This document shows, in pieces, positions 34,562 through 43,337 of a stretch of DNA of 64,000 nucleotides. Origin of the DNA: Catellatospora paridis (GTDB lineage Bacteria; Actinomycetota; Actinomycetes; Mycobacteriales; Micromonosporaceae); contig NZ_ML769313.1 in assembly GCF_009720365.1 (NCBI RefSeq), forward strand, positions 828,990 through 892,989, in the 5' to 3' direction. A model generated the notes under the pieces. The model saw only the letters and a program-made list of their open reading frames with translations. It made no database searches and was not told the origin of the DNA. The translations under genes and the position numbers were made by a program. Within the stretch, counting starts at the first letter, position 1. Each line of letters begins with the position of its first letter.

Positions 34562-35434
34562 TCAGACGGTGATGTCGGCGGTGATGCCGGCGAACAGGTC
34601 GTCCTCGGGCAGCCGAGTGTCGACCAGCGAGTGGGCCAGCTCGTACTCCTCGGTCGGCCAGACCTCGCGCTGGACGTCGAGCGGCACCCGGAACCACGGG
34701 CCGTCCGGGTCGATCTGCGTGGAGTGGGCGAGCAGCGCCCGGTCGCGCACGTCGAACCAGTCGGCGCACTGCACCCGGGTGGTGAACTCGCGCTCGGTGA
34801 GGCCGTCCTCGTCCCAGACGGCGATCCACTCGCCGAAGGGGGACTCTTGCCCGTGTTCCACGAGGTAGGCGTGGAGCACGCGGATCCGGGCCATCGACAT
34901 GCCGTGGTTGTAGTACACCTTCAGCGGCTGCCAGGGCTGGCCGGACTCCGGGTAGGCGTCGGGGTCGCCGGCCGCCTCGAAGGCCGCCATCGTGATCTTG
35001 TGGGTCATGATGTGGTCGGGGTGCGGGTAGCCGCCGTTCTCGTCGTACGTGGTGATCACGTGCGGACGGAACTGCCGGATCAGCCGGACCAGCGGCTCGG
35101 CCGCCTTCTCCAGCGGCACCAGCGCGAAGCAACCGGCGGGCAGCGGGTCGCCCTCCGGCATGCCGGAGTCGACGAACCCCAGCCAGGCCTGCTGGACGCC
35201 CAGGATCTCGCGGGCGGCGTCCATCTCCCTGCGCCGCACCTCGTGGATGTTGGCCGCGATCTTCGGGTCGCCTTGGAGCTTCGGGTTGAGAATGGAACCT
35301 CGCTCGCCCCCGGTGCAGGTGGCCACCAGCACGTCCACGCCCTGGGCGACGTACTTCGCCATGCTGGCGGCGCCCTTACTGGACTCGTCGTCCGGGTGTG
35401 CGTGGACCGCCATCAATCGCAACTGCTCTGTCAA
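34562..35434 (-). CDS. mca: Mycothiol S-conjugate amidase Mca
   Basis: A zinc amidase that cleaves mycothiol S-conjugates to mercapturic acids and GlcN-inositol. VHAHPDDES (zinc His and Asp, residues 11-16 from the TTG start) and GGYPHPDHIMTH give the metal site; GGERGS and RVQCADWFDVRD are typical. I chose TTG 35434 with AGGAAC 7 nt upstream. A longer frame begins ATG 35452. Length about 290, as in actinobacterial Mca. It shows that the host makes mycothiol. The MFS gene lies 107 bp upstream on the same strand. Confidence 0.93.
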   Translation of the reverse strand: MTEQLRLMAVHAHPDDESSKGAASMAKYVAQGVDVLVATCTGGERGSILNPKLQGDPKIAANIHEVRRREMDAAREILGVQQAWLGFVDSGMPEGDPLPAGCFALVPLEKAAEPLVRLIRQFRPHVITTYDENGGYPHPDHIMTHKITMAAFEAAGDPDAYPESGQPWQPLKVYYNHGMSMARIRVLHAYLVEHGQESPFGEWIAVWDEDGLTEREFTTRVQCADWFDVRDRALLAHSTQIDPDGPWFRVPLDVQREVWPTEEYELAHSLVDTRLPEDDLFAGITADITV

Positions 35435-35541
35435 TGTTTGTTCCTTCCGCATTGCCCCGCTGCGGGGGCGGGAGACTCAGGAGTCGTGGCGCGGCGTCCC
35501 GCCTCACCCCCACGACAGGCTTCGTCAGGGGACCTGGTGCA

Positions 35542-37050
35542 TCAGTGGGCGAGCAGCGGCACCGCCGCCTCGTCCTCGGCGTGTTCGTGGTCCGTACGGC
35601 CGACGTCGACCAGGGACAGGACGACCAGCGTGGCGATCACGAGCATGCCGATGGCGAACCAGATGGCGGTGCTGTAGCCGTGCACCACGCCCTGCAGCTG
35701 GACCAGCTGCTGCTGCGGGTTCGTCGCGGCGTCGGCGATGTGGTCCCGGACGTACGAGGTCGTCACGGACGTGGCGATGGTGTTCAGCAGGGCTGTGCCG
35801 ATCGCGCCGCCCACCTGCTGCGAGGTGTTGACCATCGCGGACGCGACGCCAGCATCGCGGGGCTCGACGCCCGCAGTGGCCAGCGACATGGCAGGCATGA
35901 AGGTCATGCCCATGCCGAGACCGAGCAGCGCCAGAGCCGGCAGGACGGTCGAGGCGTAGGACGAGCGGATCTCCATCTGCGCGAGCAGGAACATGCCGGA
36001 CGCGGCCACCAGGTAGCCGGCACCCATCAGAAACCGGGCCGGAACGCGGGTCATCAGACGCGGCCCGATCTGCGTCGAGCCGATCATCATGCCCGCCACC
36101 ATCGGCAGGAAGCAGAACCCGCTCATGATCGGCGAGTAGCCTTTTACGACCTGCAGGTAGTAGGTCAGGAACAAGAAGGTGCCGAAGATGGCGATGACCG
36201 CGAGGGCGAGGGAGAGGTAGACGCCGCCGCGGTTGCGGTCGGTGACCACTCGCAGGGGCAGCAGTGGTGCCTTGACCCGGGCCTCGGTGATGACGAAGGC
36301 GAGCAGCAGGACCACCCCACCGCCCAACAGGGAGAGGGTCGTGCTGTCGCCCCAGCCGTGGGACTCGGCGTAGTTGAAGCCGTAGACCAGGCAGGTCAGG
36401 GCCAGGGTGGACAGGACCACGCCGGGGATGTCGAGCGGGGAGCGGTTGCGGCTGCTGGCGGGCTCGCGGATGACGAAGTAGGCGCCGGCCGCCGCGGCGA
36501 TGGCGAACGGGATGTTGACGTAGAACGTCCAGCGCCAGTCCAGGTACTCGGTGAGCGCACCGCCGAGGATGAAGCCGACGGCGCTGCCGCCGCCGGCGAT
36601 CGCGCCGTAGATGCCGAACGCCTTGGCGCGTTCCTTGGCGTCGGTGAACATCACGGCGAGCAGTGAGAGCGCGGCGGGGGCGAGCAGGGCGCCGAAGGCG
36701 CCTTGGAGGGCGCGGGCGCCGAACATCATGGTGCCGGTGGTCGCCGCGCCGCCGAGCGCGGAGGCGGCGGCGAACCCGATCAGGCCTATGACGAAGGCGC
36801 GCTTGCGGCCCCACAGGTCGGCCACCCGGCCGCCGAACAGGACCAGGCCGCCGAAGGCCAGCGCGTAGGCGGTGACGACCCACTGCCGGTCGCCGTCGGA
36901 GATACCCAGCTCCTGCTGGGCGGAGGGCAGGGCGATGTTCACGATTGTGGCGTCGAGGACGACGATCAGCTGGGCGAGGGCGATGAAGACGAGCGCTTTC
37001 CAACGCTCGGCGTGCGCGTCGCTGGCAGCTTTGAGGGCTGTGCGAGACAT
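35542..37050 (-). CDS. MFS drug efflux transporter, DHA2 (14-TMS)
   Basis: A 502-residue transporter of the EmrB/QacA group. LDATIVNIALPSAQQELG in helix 1, motif A GGRVADLWGRKRAF and motif C-like AIAGGGSAVGFILGGALTE are visible, with about 14 helices in all. The start is the Met of MSRTALK. An Asp/Glu-rich short tail follows. It probably exports hydrophobic drugs. Its neighbour mca detoxifies mycothiol adducts, so export of mercapturates is an attractive but unproven link. Confidence 0.92.
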   Translation of the reverse strand: MSRTALKAASDAHAERWKALVFIALAQLIVVLDATIVNIALPSAQQELGISDGDRQWVVTAYALAFGGLVLFGGRVADLWGRKRAFVIGLIGFAAASALGGAATTGTMMFGARALQGAFGALLAPAALSLLAVMFTDAKERAKAFGIYGAIAGGGSAVGFILGGALTEYLDWRWTFYVNIPFAIAAAAGAYFVIREPASSRNRSPLDIPGVVLSTLALTCLVYGFNYAESHGWGDSTTLSLLGGGVVLLLAFVITEARVKAPLLPLRVVTDRNRGGVYLSLALAVIAIFGTFLFLTYYLQVVKGYSPIMSGFCFLPMVAGMMIGSTQIGPRLMTRVPARFLMGAGYLVAASGMFLLAQMEIRSSYASTVLPALALLGLGMGMTFMPAMSLATAGVEPRDAGVASAMVNTSQQVGGAIGTALLNTIATSVTTSYVRDHIADAATNPQQQLVQLQGVVHGYSTAIWFAIGMLVIATLVVLSLVDVGRTDHEHAEDEAAVPLLAH

Positions 37051-37420
37051 GGGGGTATCCACTTCGTTACTTCGTGAGGAATTGGCTGGCTGAAGGTGCC
37101 TGAGGACGTGCATCGAAGGGATCACCGCACCCGCTCGTGTCGCAGGACGCTGGGGAGATCAGGCCCCGATTGCATGGTCAGGGCGCCAGGTCGATGATGC
37201 GGACCGGCTGGCTCGCTGAGGGGCCGCCGGGCGGAAAGGCATCCGCCGGGCCGACCGTCCTCGATCGGGAGTCGGCGAAGAGTGCGGGTCCCGGAACCTG
37301 ACCCATGTCCGTTCCGGGACACCGCCTGCTCCGGCTGTCGCCGTACCAGCCCGCACGGTGGCGATCCGAAGTGCGTGGTGGCTCAGCGGCGACCGGCATC
37401 GCGGTTGCGCTGACCGATGG
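37051..37420. other. Intergenic, no gene seen
   Basis: 370 bp between the transporter start and the 3' end of the DUF6069 gene. I see only short overlapping frames on both strands. Confidence 0.5.
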
Positions 37421-37831
37421 TCAAGGCTTGCGTCGGCTGAAGGTGGAGATCAGCACGGCGGCGACCGCGACGTGCATCAGCGCCAGGATCGTCTTGGTTG
37501 CCCCGGTTGCCGAGAAGACGAACAGGGGCATGAAGGACACCAACAGCACCAATACGGCAAGCACGGTCCACATGACCGATGCCTTGCGGGTGAACCGGTC
37601 CAGCAGCGCCCGGGCACCCCAGCCGAGCAGGCTGACGACGAGCGTGAACGTGACGGTGAGCGGCAGGCTGACCGCAGAGGGCGCCTGGCCGTTGCCGGGG
37701 TCGACGACCAGGCCGATATCCAGAATCTGGGCGGCCGTCCAGAGCAGCGCAGCGGCCAGGACGGCACCGCCGACCGTGAGAGCGCCGACGCGCAGCCGCG
37801 AGGCCGGCGGGGAGACGGAAGTGTCAGTCAT
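37421..37831 (-). CDS. DUF6069 family membrane protein
   Basis: About 136 residues with four hydrophobic helices (VGGAVLAAALLWTAAQIL, PLTVTFTLVVSLLGWGA, VMWTVLAVLVLLVSFMPLFVF and ILALMHVAVAAVLI). It matches the DUF6069 pattern; function unknown. I chose the ATG with AAGGAG 7 nt upstream. The alternative ATG 37846 overlaps the stop of the dehydrogenase remnant upstream (ATGA), suggesting they were once an operon. Confidence 0.82.
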   Translation of the reverse strand: MTDTSVSPPASRLRVGALTVGGAVLAAALLWTAAQILDIGLVVDPGNGQAPSAVSLPLTVTFTLVVSLLGWGARALLDRFTRKASVMWTVLAVLVLLVSFMPLFVFSATGATKTILALMHVAVAAVLISTFSRRKP

Positions 37832-37842
37832 CAGGGACTCCT

Positions 37843-37965
37843 TCATGGAACGAGGATGATCTTGCCGCCGGTGCGGCCGGACCCGGCGTCGCGGTGTACC
37901 CGCGCCGCCGAGTCGGTGGGCGGACGGGCCGCGGTGGTGTCGACCCGGACGGCGCCGTCCGCCTG
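37843..37965 (-). pseudogene. C-terminal scrap of an MDR dehydrogenase
   Basis: About 40 codons read LQADGAVRVDTTAA, then DSAARVHRD and TGGKIILVP with a natural stop. This is the C-terminus of a quinone oxidoreductase-type dehydrogenase. The rest of the gene is gone and its 5' edge runs into a terminator hairpin. Too short for its own function. Confidence 0.65.
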
Positions 37966-37976
37966 AAGGCGGACGG
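37955..37976 (-). terminator. Hairpin downstream of FMN reductase (distal)
   Basis: A 9-10 bp stem CCGTCCGCC/GGCGGACGG with a tiny loop. It lies in the 3' region of the reductase gene and overlaps the 5' edge of the dehydrogenase scrap. Confidence 0.6.
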
Positions 37977-37985
37977 GTTTCCCGT

Positions 37986-38005
37986 CGCCTGCCTTCCGGC
38001 AGGCG
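37986..38005 (-). terminator. Terminator downstream of FMN reductase
   Basis: A perfect 8-bp stem CGCCTGCC/GGCAGGCG with a 4-nt loop, 7 bp after the reductase stop. Confidence 0.75.
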
Positions 38006-38011
38006 AGGGCG

Positions 38012-38575
38012 TCAAACCCGGACGGTCTTGAGGGCGCGGGTCCAGGACTCCAGCTGGTCGAACAGGATGGTCGCCGCGGCGTCGTGCTGCGGAGCCGGCT
38101 TGAAGACGGAGAAGTGCTCGAAGTCCGTGAACAGCGAGAAGGACAGCTGCTGACGTACGTGGGCCAGCTGCAGTTCGCTGGCCACGGTCCGCAGGTGCTC
38201 GATGGCCCGAGCTCCGCCGAGGGAACCGTACGAGACGAAGGCGGCGGCCTTGTTGTTCCACTCGCCGTACAGGTAGTCGATCGCGTTCTTGAGCACCCCG
38301 GAGGTGGAGTGGTTGTACTCGGGGGTCACGAAGACGTACCCGTCGAACTCGGCGATCTTGGACGCCCACGCCTTGGTGTGCTCACCCCGGTACTGGCCCA
38401 TGGCCGGTGGCATGGCCTCGTCCAGGTGGGGCAGCGGGAAGTCGGCGAGGTCGACCAGCTCGTACTCGGCGCCGGTGCGGGCGCCGGACTGGCCCATCAC
38501 CCAGTCCGCGACGGCCTTGCCGTTGCGGCCGGGCCGGGTGCTGCCGAGAATGACGGCAATCTTGAGGTCACTCAT
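38012..38575 (-). CDS. NADPH-dependent FMN reductase
   Basis: A 187-residue flavodoxin-like reductase. LGSTRPGRNGKAVADW is the FMN phosphate loop and TPEYNHSTSGVLKNAIDYL the flavin-contacting PEYN motif. Members reduce quinones, azo dyes or flavins. The start is the Met of MSDLKIAV. Two GAACGTTC palindromes lie upstream and strong terminators downstream. It is probably a stress-inducible quinone reductase under a MarR-type repressor. Confidence 0.9.
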   Translation of the reverse strand: MSDLKIAVILGSTRPGRNGKAVADWVMGQSGARTGAEYELVDLADFPLPHLDEAMPPAMGQYRGEHTKAWASKIAEFDGYVFVTPEYNHSTSGVLKNAIDYLYGEWNNKAAAFVSYGSLGGARAIEHLRTVASELQLAHVRQQLSFSLFTDFEHFSVFKPAPQHDAAATILFDQLESWTRALKTVRV

Positions 38576-38680
38576 GCGGTTCTCTCCTTGCTGGGCCGGC
38601 TGGCCAGTGTGAGGCCGGCCGACGGATTGCATGGCCGGCGGGTCGTGCGTTGAGCCGGTACCGACCCGCGCCACAGACTT

Positions 38681-38698
38681 CACTTGAACGTTCAAGTG
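38681..38698. promoter_or_regulatory. GAACGTTC palindrome, operator 2
   Basis: A perfect 18-bp palindrome CACTTGAACGTTCAAGTG, 106 bp before the FMN reductase start. Confidence 0.75.
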
Positions 38699-38715
38699 TC
38701 AGCTTAGCATCAACG

Positions 38716-38729
38716 CTTGAACGTTCAAG
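38716..38729. promoter_or_regulatory. GAACGTTC palindrome, operator 3
   Basis: A perfect 14-bp palindrome CTTGAACGTTCAAG centred 33 bp (about three helical turns) from operator 2, so two dimers could bind on one face. Confidence 0.75.
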
Positions 38730-38823
38730 GGTGAGGTGCGACTCGTGACCGTGGTGGCGGCGGCTGGACGCTGACGAAGCAAAGGCCCACGGCTCGGCGC
38801 GCCACGCCACCCGACGGGCACCC

Positions 38824-39154
38824 GGCACGCTGGTCATCAACCTCGACGGCGCCGCGGCCCTGCGCCAAGCCGTCGCCCTGGAAGCCGGAGGCGACGCCGA
38901 CAGACTCCTGGCCGCCCTCGACCAGGCGGGCCGAGCCACCGTCATCGCGCTGCGCGGGAAGGCCATGCCCTCAGACAACCGCCCGCTACGCGGCAGCCGG
39001 TCACGCAGCCGTCGGCATCGGCATGGGGATGCCCAGCTACCAGACCCCGGCCGAAACCCCCGACCGCGTCGACCCCGCAACCCTGGCCGCAGCAGCCCGG
39101 CTGGTCGTCGCCACGTTTGAGCATCTCGCCACGACGGAAACAGCGTGCACATGA
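38824..39154 (+). pseudogene. Small unknown gene, frameshifted
   Basis: GTLVINLDGAAALRQAVALE and AGRATVIAL read in one register to about 38955. Another register from about 38984 gives YAAAGHAAVGIGMGMPSYQT and ATLAAAARLVVATFEHLATTE to a TGA at 39154. Both parts have convincing composition, so one gene with an indel near 38950-38984 is likely. Its stop overlaps the ATG of the next small frame (ATGA). I do not recognise the family. Confidence 0.45.
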
Positions 39155-39586
39155 GCAGGCAATACTTCGTCATTTACGGCCCCGGCGCGACGTCGCGGGT
39201 ACCCTGCATCCTGCATCCTGCATCCTGCTGCCGCAAGCGCCAGCCTGCAGCTAGACCGCAACGCGGCGCGGACAGCGAGCCAACTGGCAGCTCTCGGCCA
39301 TGCCGTCAGCATCGCCACCGACCTCGTCGTCGTGCCGGGGCGGGGGGCCGAGTTGCCAATCGAGGACCTGCTGGAGTTGTTGGCCTCTGCATGCCGCGTC
39401 GTTCCGAGCCGGAGGCATCCACACCAGACCCTTTGGGCTGCACGCACCGGCGGCGGCCTGCCCTGGCATGAGCGAGGGTTCAGTCAGTTTGACTGGGCCG
39501 TCACCGTAGTGGCCGGAGGGCGTGAACGCTGGTGCGAATGCGCCGTAGTACAGCGCTTCAAATTCGGTCATGGTGCGTTTCGTTGA
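39151..39586 (+). pseudogene. Small unknown gene switched out of frame by 7-bp repeats
   Basis: The ATG at 39151 opens MSRQYFVIYGPGATSRVP, then meets three CCTGCAT units. Beyond them the register with good composition (LDRNAARTASQLAALGHAV, LPIEDLLELLASACRVV, WAVTVVAGGRERWCECAVV) is shifted by one base. Removing one 7-bp unit would join both parts into a 143-residue protein. It may be a phase-off gene or a slipped pseudogene. No family recognised. Confidence 0.45.
39203..39228 (+). repeat. 7-bp tandem repeat CCTGCAT x3
   Basis: Three perfect units (39203-39223) and a partial fourth (CCTGC). The unit length is not a multiple of three, so changes in unit number shift the reading frame. Confidence 0.85.
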
Positions 39587-39715
39587 CGCAGGCGCTTCAG
39601 GGTTTGCAACCCGCCAATTCGGCGCCCACCGTTATTTCAAATTGTCCATTTTGTCATGCGGTGATCAGCTATCCTGAATGCGGATGTGCCGTGAACTGGG
39701 TCAACGTGGTGCTGG

Positions 39716-39851
39716 AATGGTGCAATCACAGACCCCTTGACTGGGGTACTTTATACTTCTGGCGACCTCGGCAAACGTTGCCTAGTGCACCGCTGACCCT
39801 TTATATACCTGGGGGTCAAGGGGTCGTCGGTTCGAATCCGGCCAGCCCGAC
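39716..39851 (+). repeat. 136-bp att-like repeat, copy B (with tRNA-Pro scar copy 3)
   Basis: This is the partner of 5680-5815, of the same length and with about 10 differences, six of them in an 8-bp patch just before the core. The last 43 bp (39809-39851) are the tRNA-Pro(GGG) 3' half, identical to copies 1 and 2. The inverted arm GACCCCTTGAC versus GTCAAGGGGTC is intact here. Confidence 0.8.
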
Positions 39852-40409
39852 AGAATAAAACAGCAGGTAAAAGGCGGTTTCCGAAGATCCGGAAGTCGCC
39901 TTTCTTGCTCTTGAAGACACGGGTAAAGGGCGCGGACGCGCGTATGGTTTGCGTGTCATCTGCCGGTCTGTACGCGGGCTCGGGCCGCCGTTCCGCACGG
40001 ATTGCGCGGCGCGTGAGCGATCCTCGTCTGGGTGCACACTGCGACCTGACCGCAGACCAAATCGGACGGTCGCGCCACGCTCAAGACACATCAGGCGGGC
40101 CCCAACGCAGGTGGAAGTGCTAGTGGCCGTGGCTGAGTCAACTGCCCACCGACTCTGAACGTGAAACAGGTTGTATGTCGGGGCGAGTGGGCCGGCAAGT
40201 GCGGCGCTCGCCGGACAGCCCGGGTAGTACAGCGCTGTCCGACCCCTTTACCTGCCTACAACCGCAGGCCGCTGACGACGCCGTCTTGCTGACAGCATGA
40301 TCAATCACTACCCGGCTCGGAAATAGCAGCTCGTTGAGTGGTCGGTCGCCGGGCAGATGAGATGGTTGTCAGCGACTGTCGAATCGCCGTCTACGGAGCC
40401 AGCCAGCGT
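39852..40409. other. Post-scar flank, no gene seen
   Basis: The first about 100 bp resemble the flank behind scar copy 1 (spacing, hairpin and a GGACGCGCGTATGGTTT-like stretch), so this may be the ancestral tRNA-Pro downstream region. I see no coding frame after it. Confidence 0.5.
39873..39900 (+). terminator. Hairpin after tRNA scar copy 3
   Basis: A 10-bp stem with G-T wobbles (39873-39882 with 39891-39900) is followed by TTTCTT. It is homologous to the hairpin at 532-559. Confidence 0.65.
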
Positions 40410-42617
40410 TCAACGGGCGAGTCGTGCGTACCCGGTCGCGCCGTGGGCCTCGACGTCCCAGTGGACACCGAAGGCGGGCAGGTTGCTGATCTGGATCCGG
40501 CCGATTTCGTCGGGCACCCAGGGGTCGAGGCGGATCTGCCGGTCGTGTGCGTCCAAGCCGAGCATGACTTTGGCGAACGCGAACGGGGCGCCTGTCGCCC
40601 AGGCCTGCGGGCTGCAAGCCGTCGGGTAGGGGACCGGGAAGCCAGCATGGACGCGGGGGAAGCCGGCGAAGGCCTCCGGCAGACGGAAGGCGGAGTGCGT
40701 GGCGGCCTCGAGCTGTGCGAGCGCAATGCGGTTGGCTTCGTCGCGGAACCCGTAACGGGCCAATCCCAGGGCGATGATCGAGTTGTCGTGCGGCCAGATC
40801 GTGCCGGTGTGGTATCCGATCGGGTTGAAGCCGCGGTCGCTGGTCGACAGCGTCCGCACACCCCAACCGCTGAACATGCTGTCCGACATCAGGTGGCTCG
40901 CGATCACGGACGCGCGTTCGGGGGGCACGATGCCCGACCACAGCAGGTGGCCGAGATTGGAGGTCAGCGAGTCGATGGGCTGCTTGTCCCCGTCGAGACC
41001 GATGACGTAGAAACCGCCGCGATCCGGTGACCAGAAGTCGCGGTTGAATCGCGTGTACAGCTGTTCGGCCTGGCGTGTGAGCCGGCCTGCGAAGTCGTCG
41101 TCGCCGATCACCTGGGACGCGAGCTCGGCGGCGCGCGTCTTCGCGTCGTAGACGTAGCCCTGGATCTCGGCGGTGGCGATCGGCAGGTACGGGATGCGCC
41201 CGTCGTGGAACTGCACCCCGTCCCATGAGTCTTTCCAGCACTGGTTGCCAAGGCCCTGCGACGATCGTGTGGCGTATTCGACGTATCCGTCGCCGTCGCG
41301 GTCGCCGTAGCGGTCGATCCACTCCAGCGCGGCCAGCACCCGCGGCCACCGCTCGCGTACGAAGGCGTCGTCGCCGGTGAAGCGCCAGTACTCCGACATC
41401 AGGATGAGCCATAGGGGGGTGGCGTCGGCGGTGCCGAAGTATGGGCTGTGGGGTTTCTCGCCGAGCACGGTCAGCTCCCCGTGGCGGATCTCATGCAGGA
41501 TCTTGCCGGGTTCCTCGTCGCGGAACTCGTCCATCCGGGTGCCCTGCAGTTCGCCGAGCAGGTGCAGGGCACCGCGTGCCAGATCGGGGCCGGCCCACAG
41601 CGTCTGCAGGCAGGTGATCAGCGTGTCGCGGCCGAACAGGGTCATGAACCACGGCAGGCCGGCGGCGGGCAGCACGTAGGGCTCGCCTGCGATGGTGCCT
41701 TCGATCCGTAGCGCTGCCAGGTCGACGATCGACCTGTCGAGCACCGCATTGAGGTCTGCGTTGTCGCATTCGATGTCCGGCGCATGCTCGAGCCAGCGCT
41801 TCAGCGGACCTTCGGAGATCTGCTGCTGCTCACCGAAGTTTTCGTGCATCGGCTCCAGCGTGACACCATCGCGTTCGAGGTCGACGCGCACGAGCGCGGC
41901 GAACAGCTGTCCCGGTGCCAGGTCCAGGTCCCAGACGAGGCTGTCGCCGTCCACCCGCACGGCCGTCTCGCCGACCGGCTTCAGCGAGGCTGCATCGAGT
42001 ATGGTGTCGCGCACGACGCGTACGGTGCAGGCCACGTTGAAGCCGTCGACGGCGTACCCGAACCTGAGCGACCGGGACCCGTCGCCAGGCCGGCACGTGA
42101 TCTGCTGGCTGCGGTCGCGCACGGTCCCCTTCATCTCGAACAGGTCCGCGAAATCGGTCCCGCAGGACAGCCGCAGCTCAATTCTGGCCGCATCGAGGCC
42201 GGAGTTGACGGCGGCGACCTGTTCGAGCATGCCGTTGCCGACGAACCGGAATCGGCGTACCGCGACCGTGTTCGCCCGCAGGCCCGGCAACTCGGTATTG
42301 GCGAGATAGAACGCCGCCGAGTAGTAGTCGACGGCTCGCGACTTCAGCAGCGACAGCCGCGTCCCGTCGAGGGACAGCTCCCACCGGTTCAGAAACCGCG
42401 TGTCGTCGTGCACCAGACCGCCCACCGAGCCGGTGGGCACGTCGCCGAGCGCATCCGACAGCACGAAGGTGCGCCCTTCCAATACCGCGATCGCGTCGGT
42501 GCCCAGCTCCGGCGGGTATGGCTTCGCCGCACCGTCGGCACCCGCGGGGCGCGGCCGCGGATACGGATCCAGCGGGGTGGGTCTGCGCGCGGTCGCAGCG
42601 TCGTCGCTGGATCCCAT
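40410..42617 (-). CDS. Amylo-alpha-1,6-glucosidase (glycogen debranching type)
   Basis: A 735-residue cytoplasmic protein. The N-terminal beta domain (VLEGRTFVLSDALGDVPTG, GLVHDDTRFLNRWEL) is typical of GDE_N-bis. A C-terminal (alpha/alpha)6 barrel follows, with LPWFMTLFGRDTLITCLQ, GNQCWKDSWDGVQF and FNPIGYHTGTIWPHDNSIIALG; catalytic acids are expected in those blocks. The start is the Met of MGSSDDAATA. It should trim alpha-1,6 branches of glycogen or trehalose-linked glucans. No other glycogen gene lies nearby. Confidence 0.88.
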   Translation of the reverse strand: MGSSDDAATARRPTPLDPYPRPRPAGADGAAKPYPPELGTDAIAVLEGRTFVLSDALGDVPTGSVGGLVHDDTRFLNRWELSLDGTRLSLLKSRAVDYYSAAFYLANTELPGLRANTVAVRRFRFVGNGMLEQVAAVNSGLDAARIELRLSCGTDFADLFEMKGTVRDRSQQITCRPGDGSRSLRFGYAVDGFNVACTVRVVRDTILDAASLKPVGETAVRVDGDSLVWDLDLAPGQLFAALVRVDLERDGVTLEPMHENFGEQQQISEGPLKRWLEHAPDIECDNADLNAVLDRSIVDLAALRIEGTIAGEPYVLPAAGLPWFMTLFGRDTLITCLQTLWAGPDLARGALHLLGELQGTRMDEFRDEEPGKILHEIRHGELTVLGEKPHSPYFGTADATPLWLILMSEYWRFTGDDAFVRERWPRVLAALEWIDRYGDRDGDGYVEYATRSSQGLGNQCWKDSWDGVQFHDGRIPYLPIATAEIQGYVYDAKTRAAELASQVIGDDDFAGRLTRQAEQLYTRFNRDFWSPDRGGFYVIGLDGDKQPIDSLTSNLGHLLWSGIVPPERASVIASHLMSDSMFSGWGVRTLSTSDRGFNPIGYHTGTIWPHDNSIIALGLARYGFRDEANRIALAQLEAATHSAFRLPEAFAGFPRVHAGFPVPYPTACSPQAWATGAPFAFAKVMLGLDAHDRQIRLDPWVPDEIGRIQISNLPAFGVHWDVEAHGATGYARLAR

Positions 42618-42711
42618 CAGCAAGCCCCCGTGATCCTGTGATTCACGCGGGCGCGGTCTGGCCGCCCCGGTGCAGGAAGACGCCTGGTACTTCGCCTGCA
42701 CTTGCCCGGGA

Positions 42712-43251
42712 TCACCGCCGCCGGTTCCACAGCGCAACCCAGACGACGGCGTTCAACGCGAGTAGAACCGCGCCCAAACCCCACGCGGACCAATCCAGAG
42801 GCGACCTCAAATAAGGCCAGACAAGGTACAGCGACGCCAGCGAGATGCCGGGGAATACCAGGCCGACAACCACGCTGAGCAGGATCGGCCGTAGCCTGCC
42901 CTTGTTGTCTTGGAAATACGCTTCAAACTGAAACAGCCTCTGGTCGCCGACATATTGCGCCAGCAGCGAGGCCTGTCGATCGCGGATGTAGCGCGCGATT
43001 ACAGTCACGTCCCGGGCCTCGCCATATGCGATCAGTCCTAATGCGCCGGAGATGACGGGCAGCATCAACAGTAGCCTGATGTCCGCTCGCTGGGTGATGA
43101 CGATACCGCCGATTCCGGCTATTGCGGTCATGTTGAGGTTCATTATCGTGCTTTGCGCTCCGAGTTTTTGGAGAAGTTCGGCTCGCAGTGCTGCGTACTC
43201 CGCCAGCACGGCGTCCGCCGCCTTACCGACATTCAACTCGGGTGCTCCCAC
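42712..43251 (-). CDS. Unknown four-helix membrane protein
   Basis: 179 residues: an N-terminal soluble helix (VLAEYAALRAELLQKLGAQ), then helices MTAIAGIGGIVI, LLLMLPVISGALGLIAYG, ILLSVVVGLVFPGISLASLYLVW and WGLGAVLLALNAVVWVALW. About 55 polar residues lie between pairs two and three (VIARYIRDRQASLLAQYVG). I do not recognise the family. It is 95 bp upstream of the debranching gene on the same strand and 87 bp from the catabolic operon end. Confidence 0.7.
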   Translation of the reverse strand: MGAPELNVGKAADAVLAEYAALRAELLQKLGAQSTIMNLNMTAIAGIGGIVITQRADIRLLLMLPVISGALGLIAYGEARDVTVIARYIRDRQASLLAQYVGDQRLFQFEAYFQDNKGRLRPILLSVVVGLVFPGISLASLYLVWPYLRSPLDWSAWGLGAVLLALNAVVWVALWNRRR

Positions 43252-43337
43252 ACCTTCTCCCTCGGTGTCACCTGCAGCTTCGATCTACTGAACATCCCGA
43301 TCATAATGGAAGTCCACTGTTATTCCATTGAAGCGGT

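Noticed and set aside
35398-36666. 422-codon frame antisense to the MFS gene
   Set aside because: Asp/Gly/His-rich mirror of a membrane-protein gene in GC-rich DNA.
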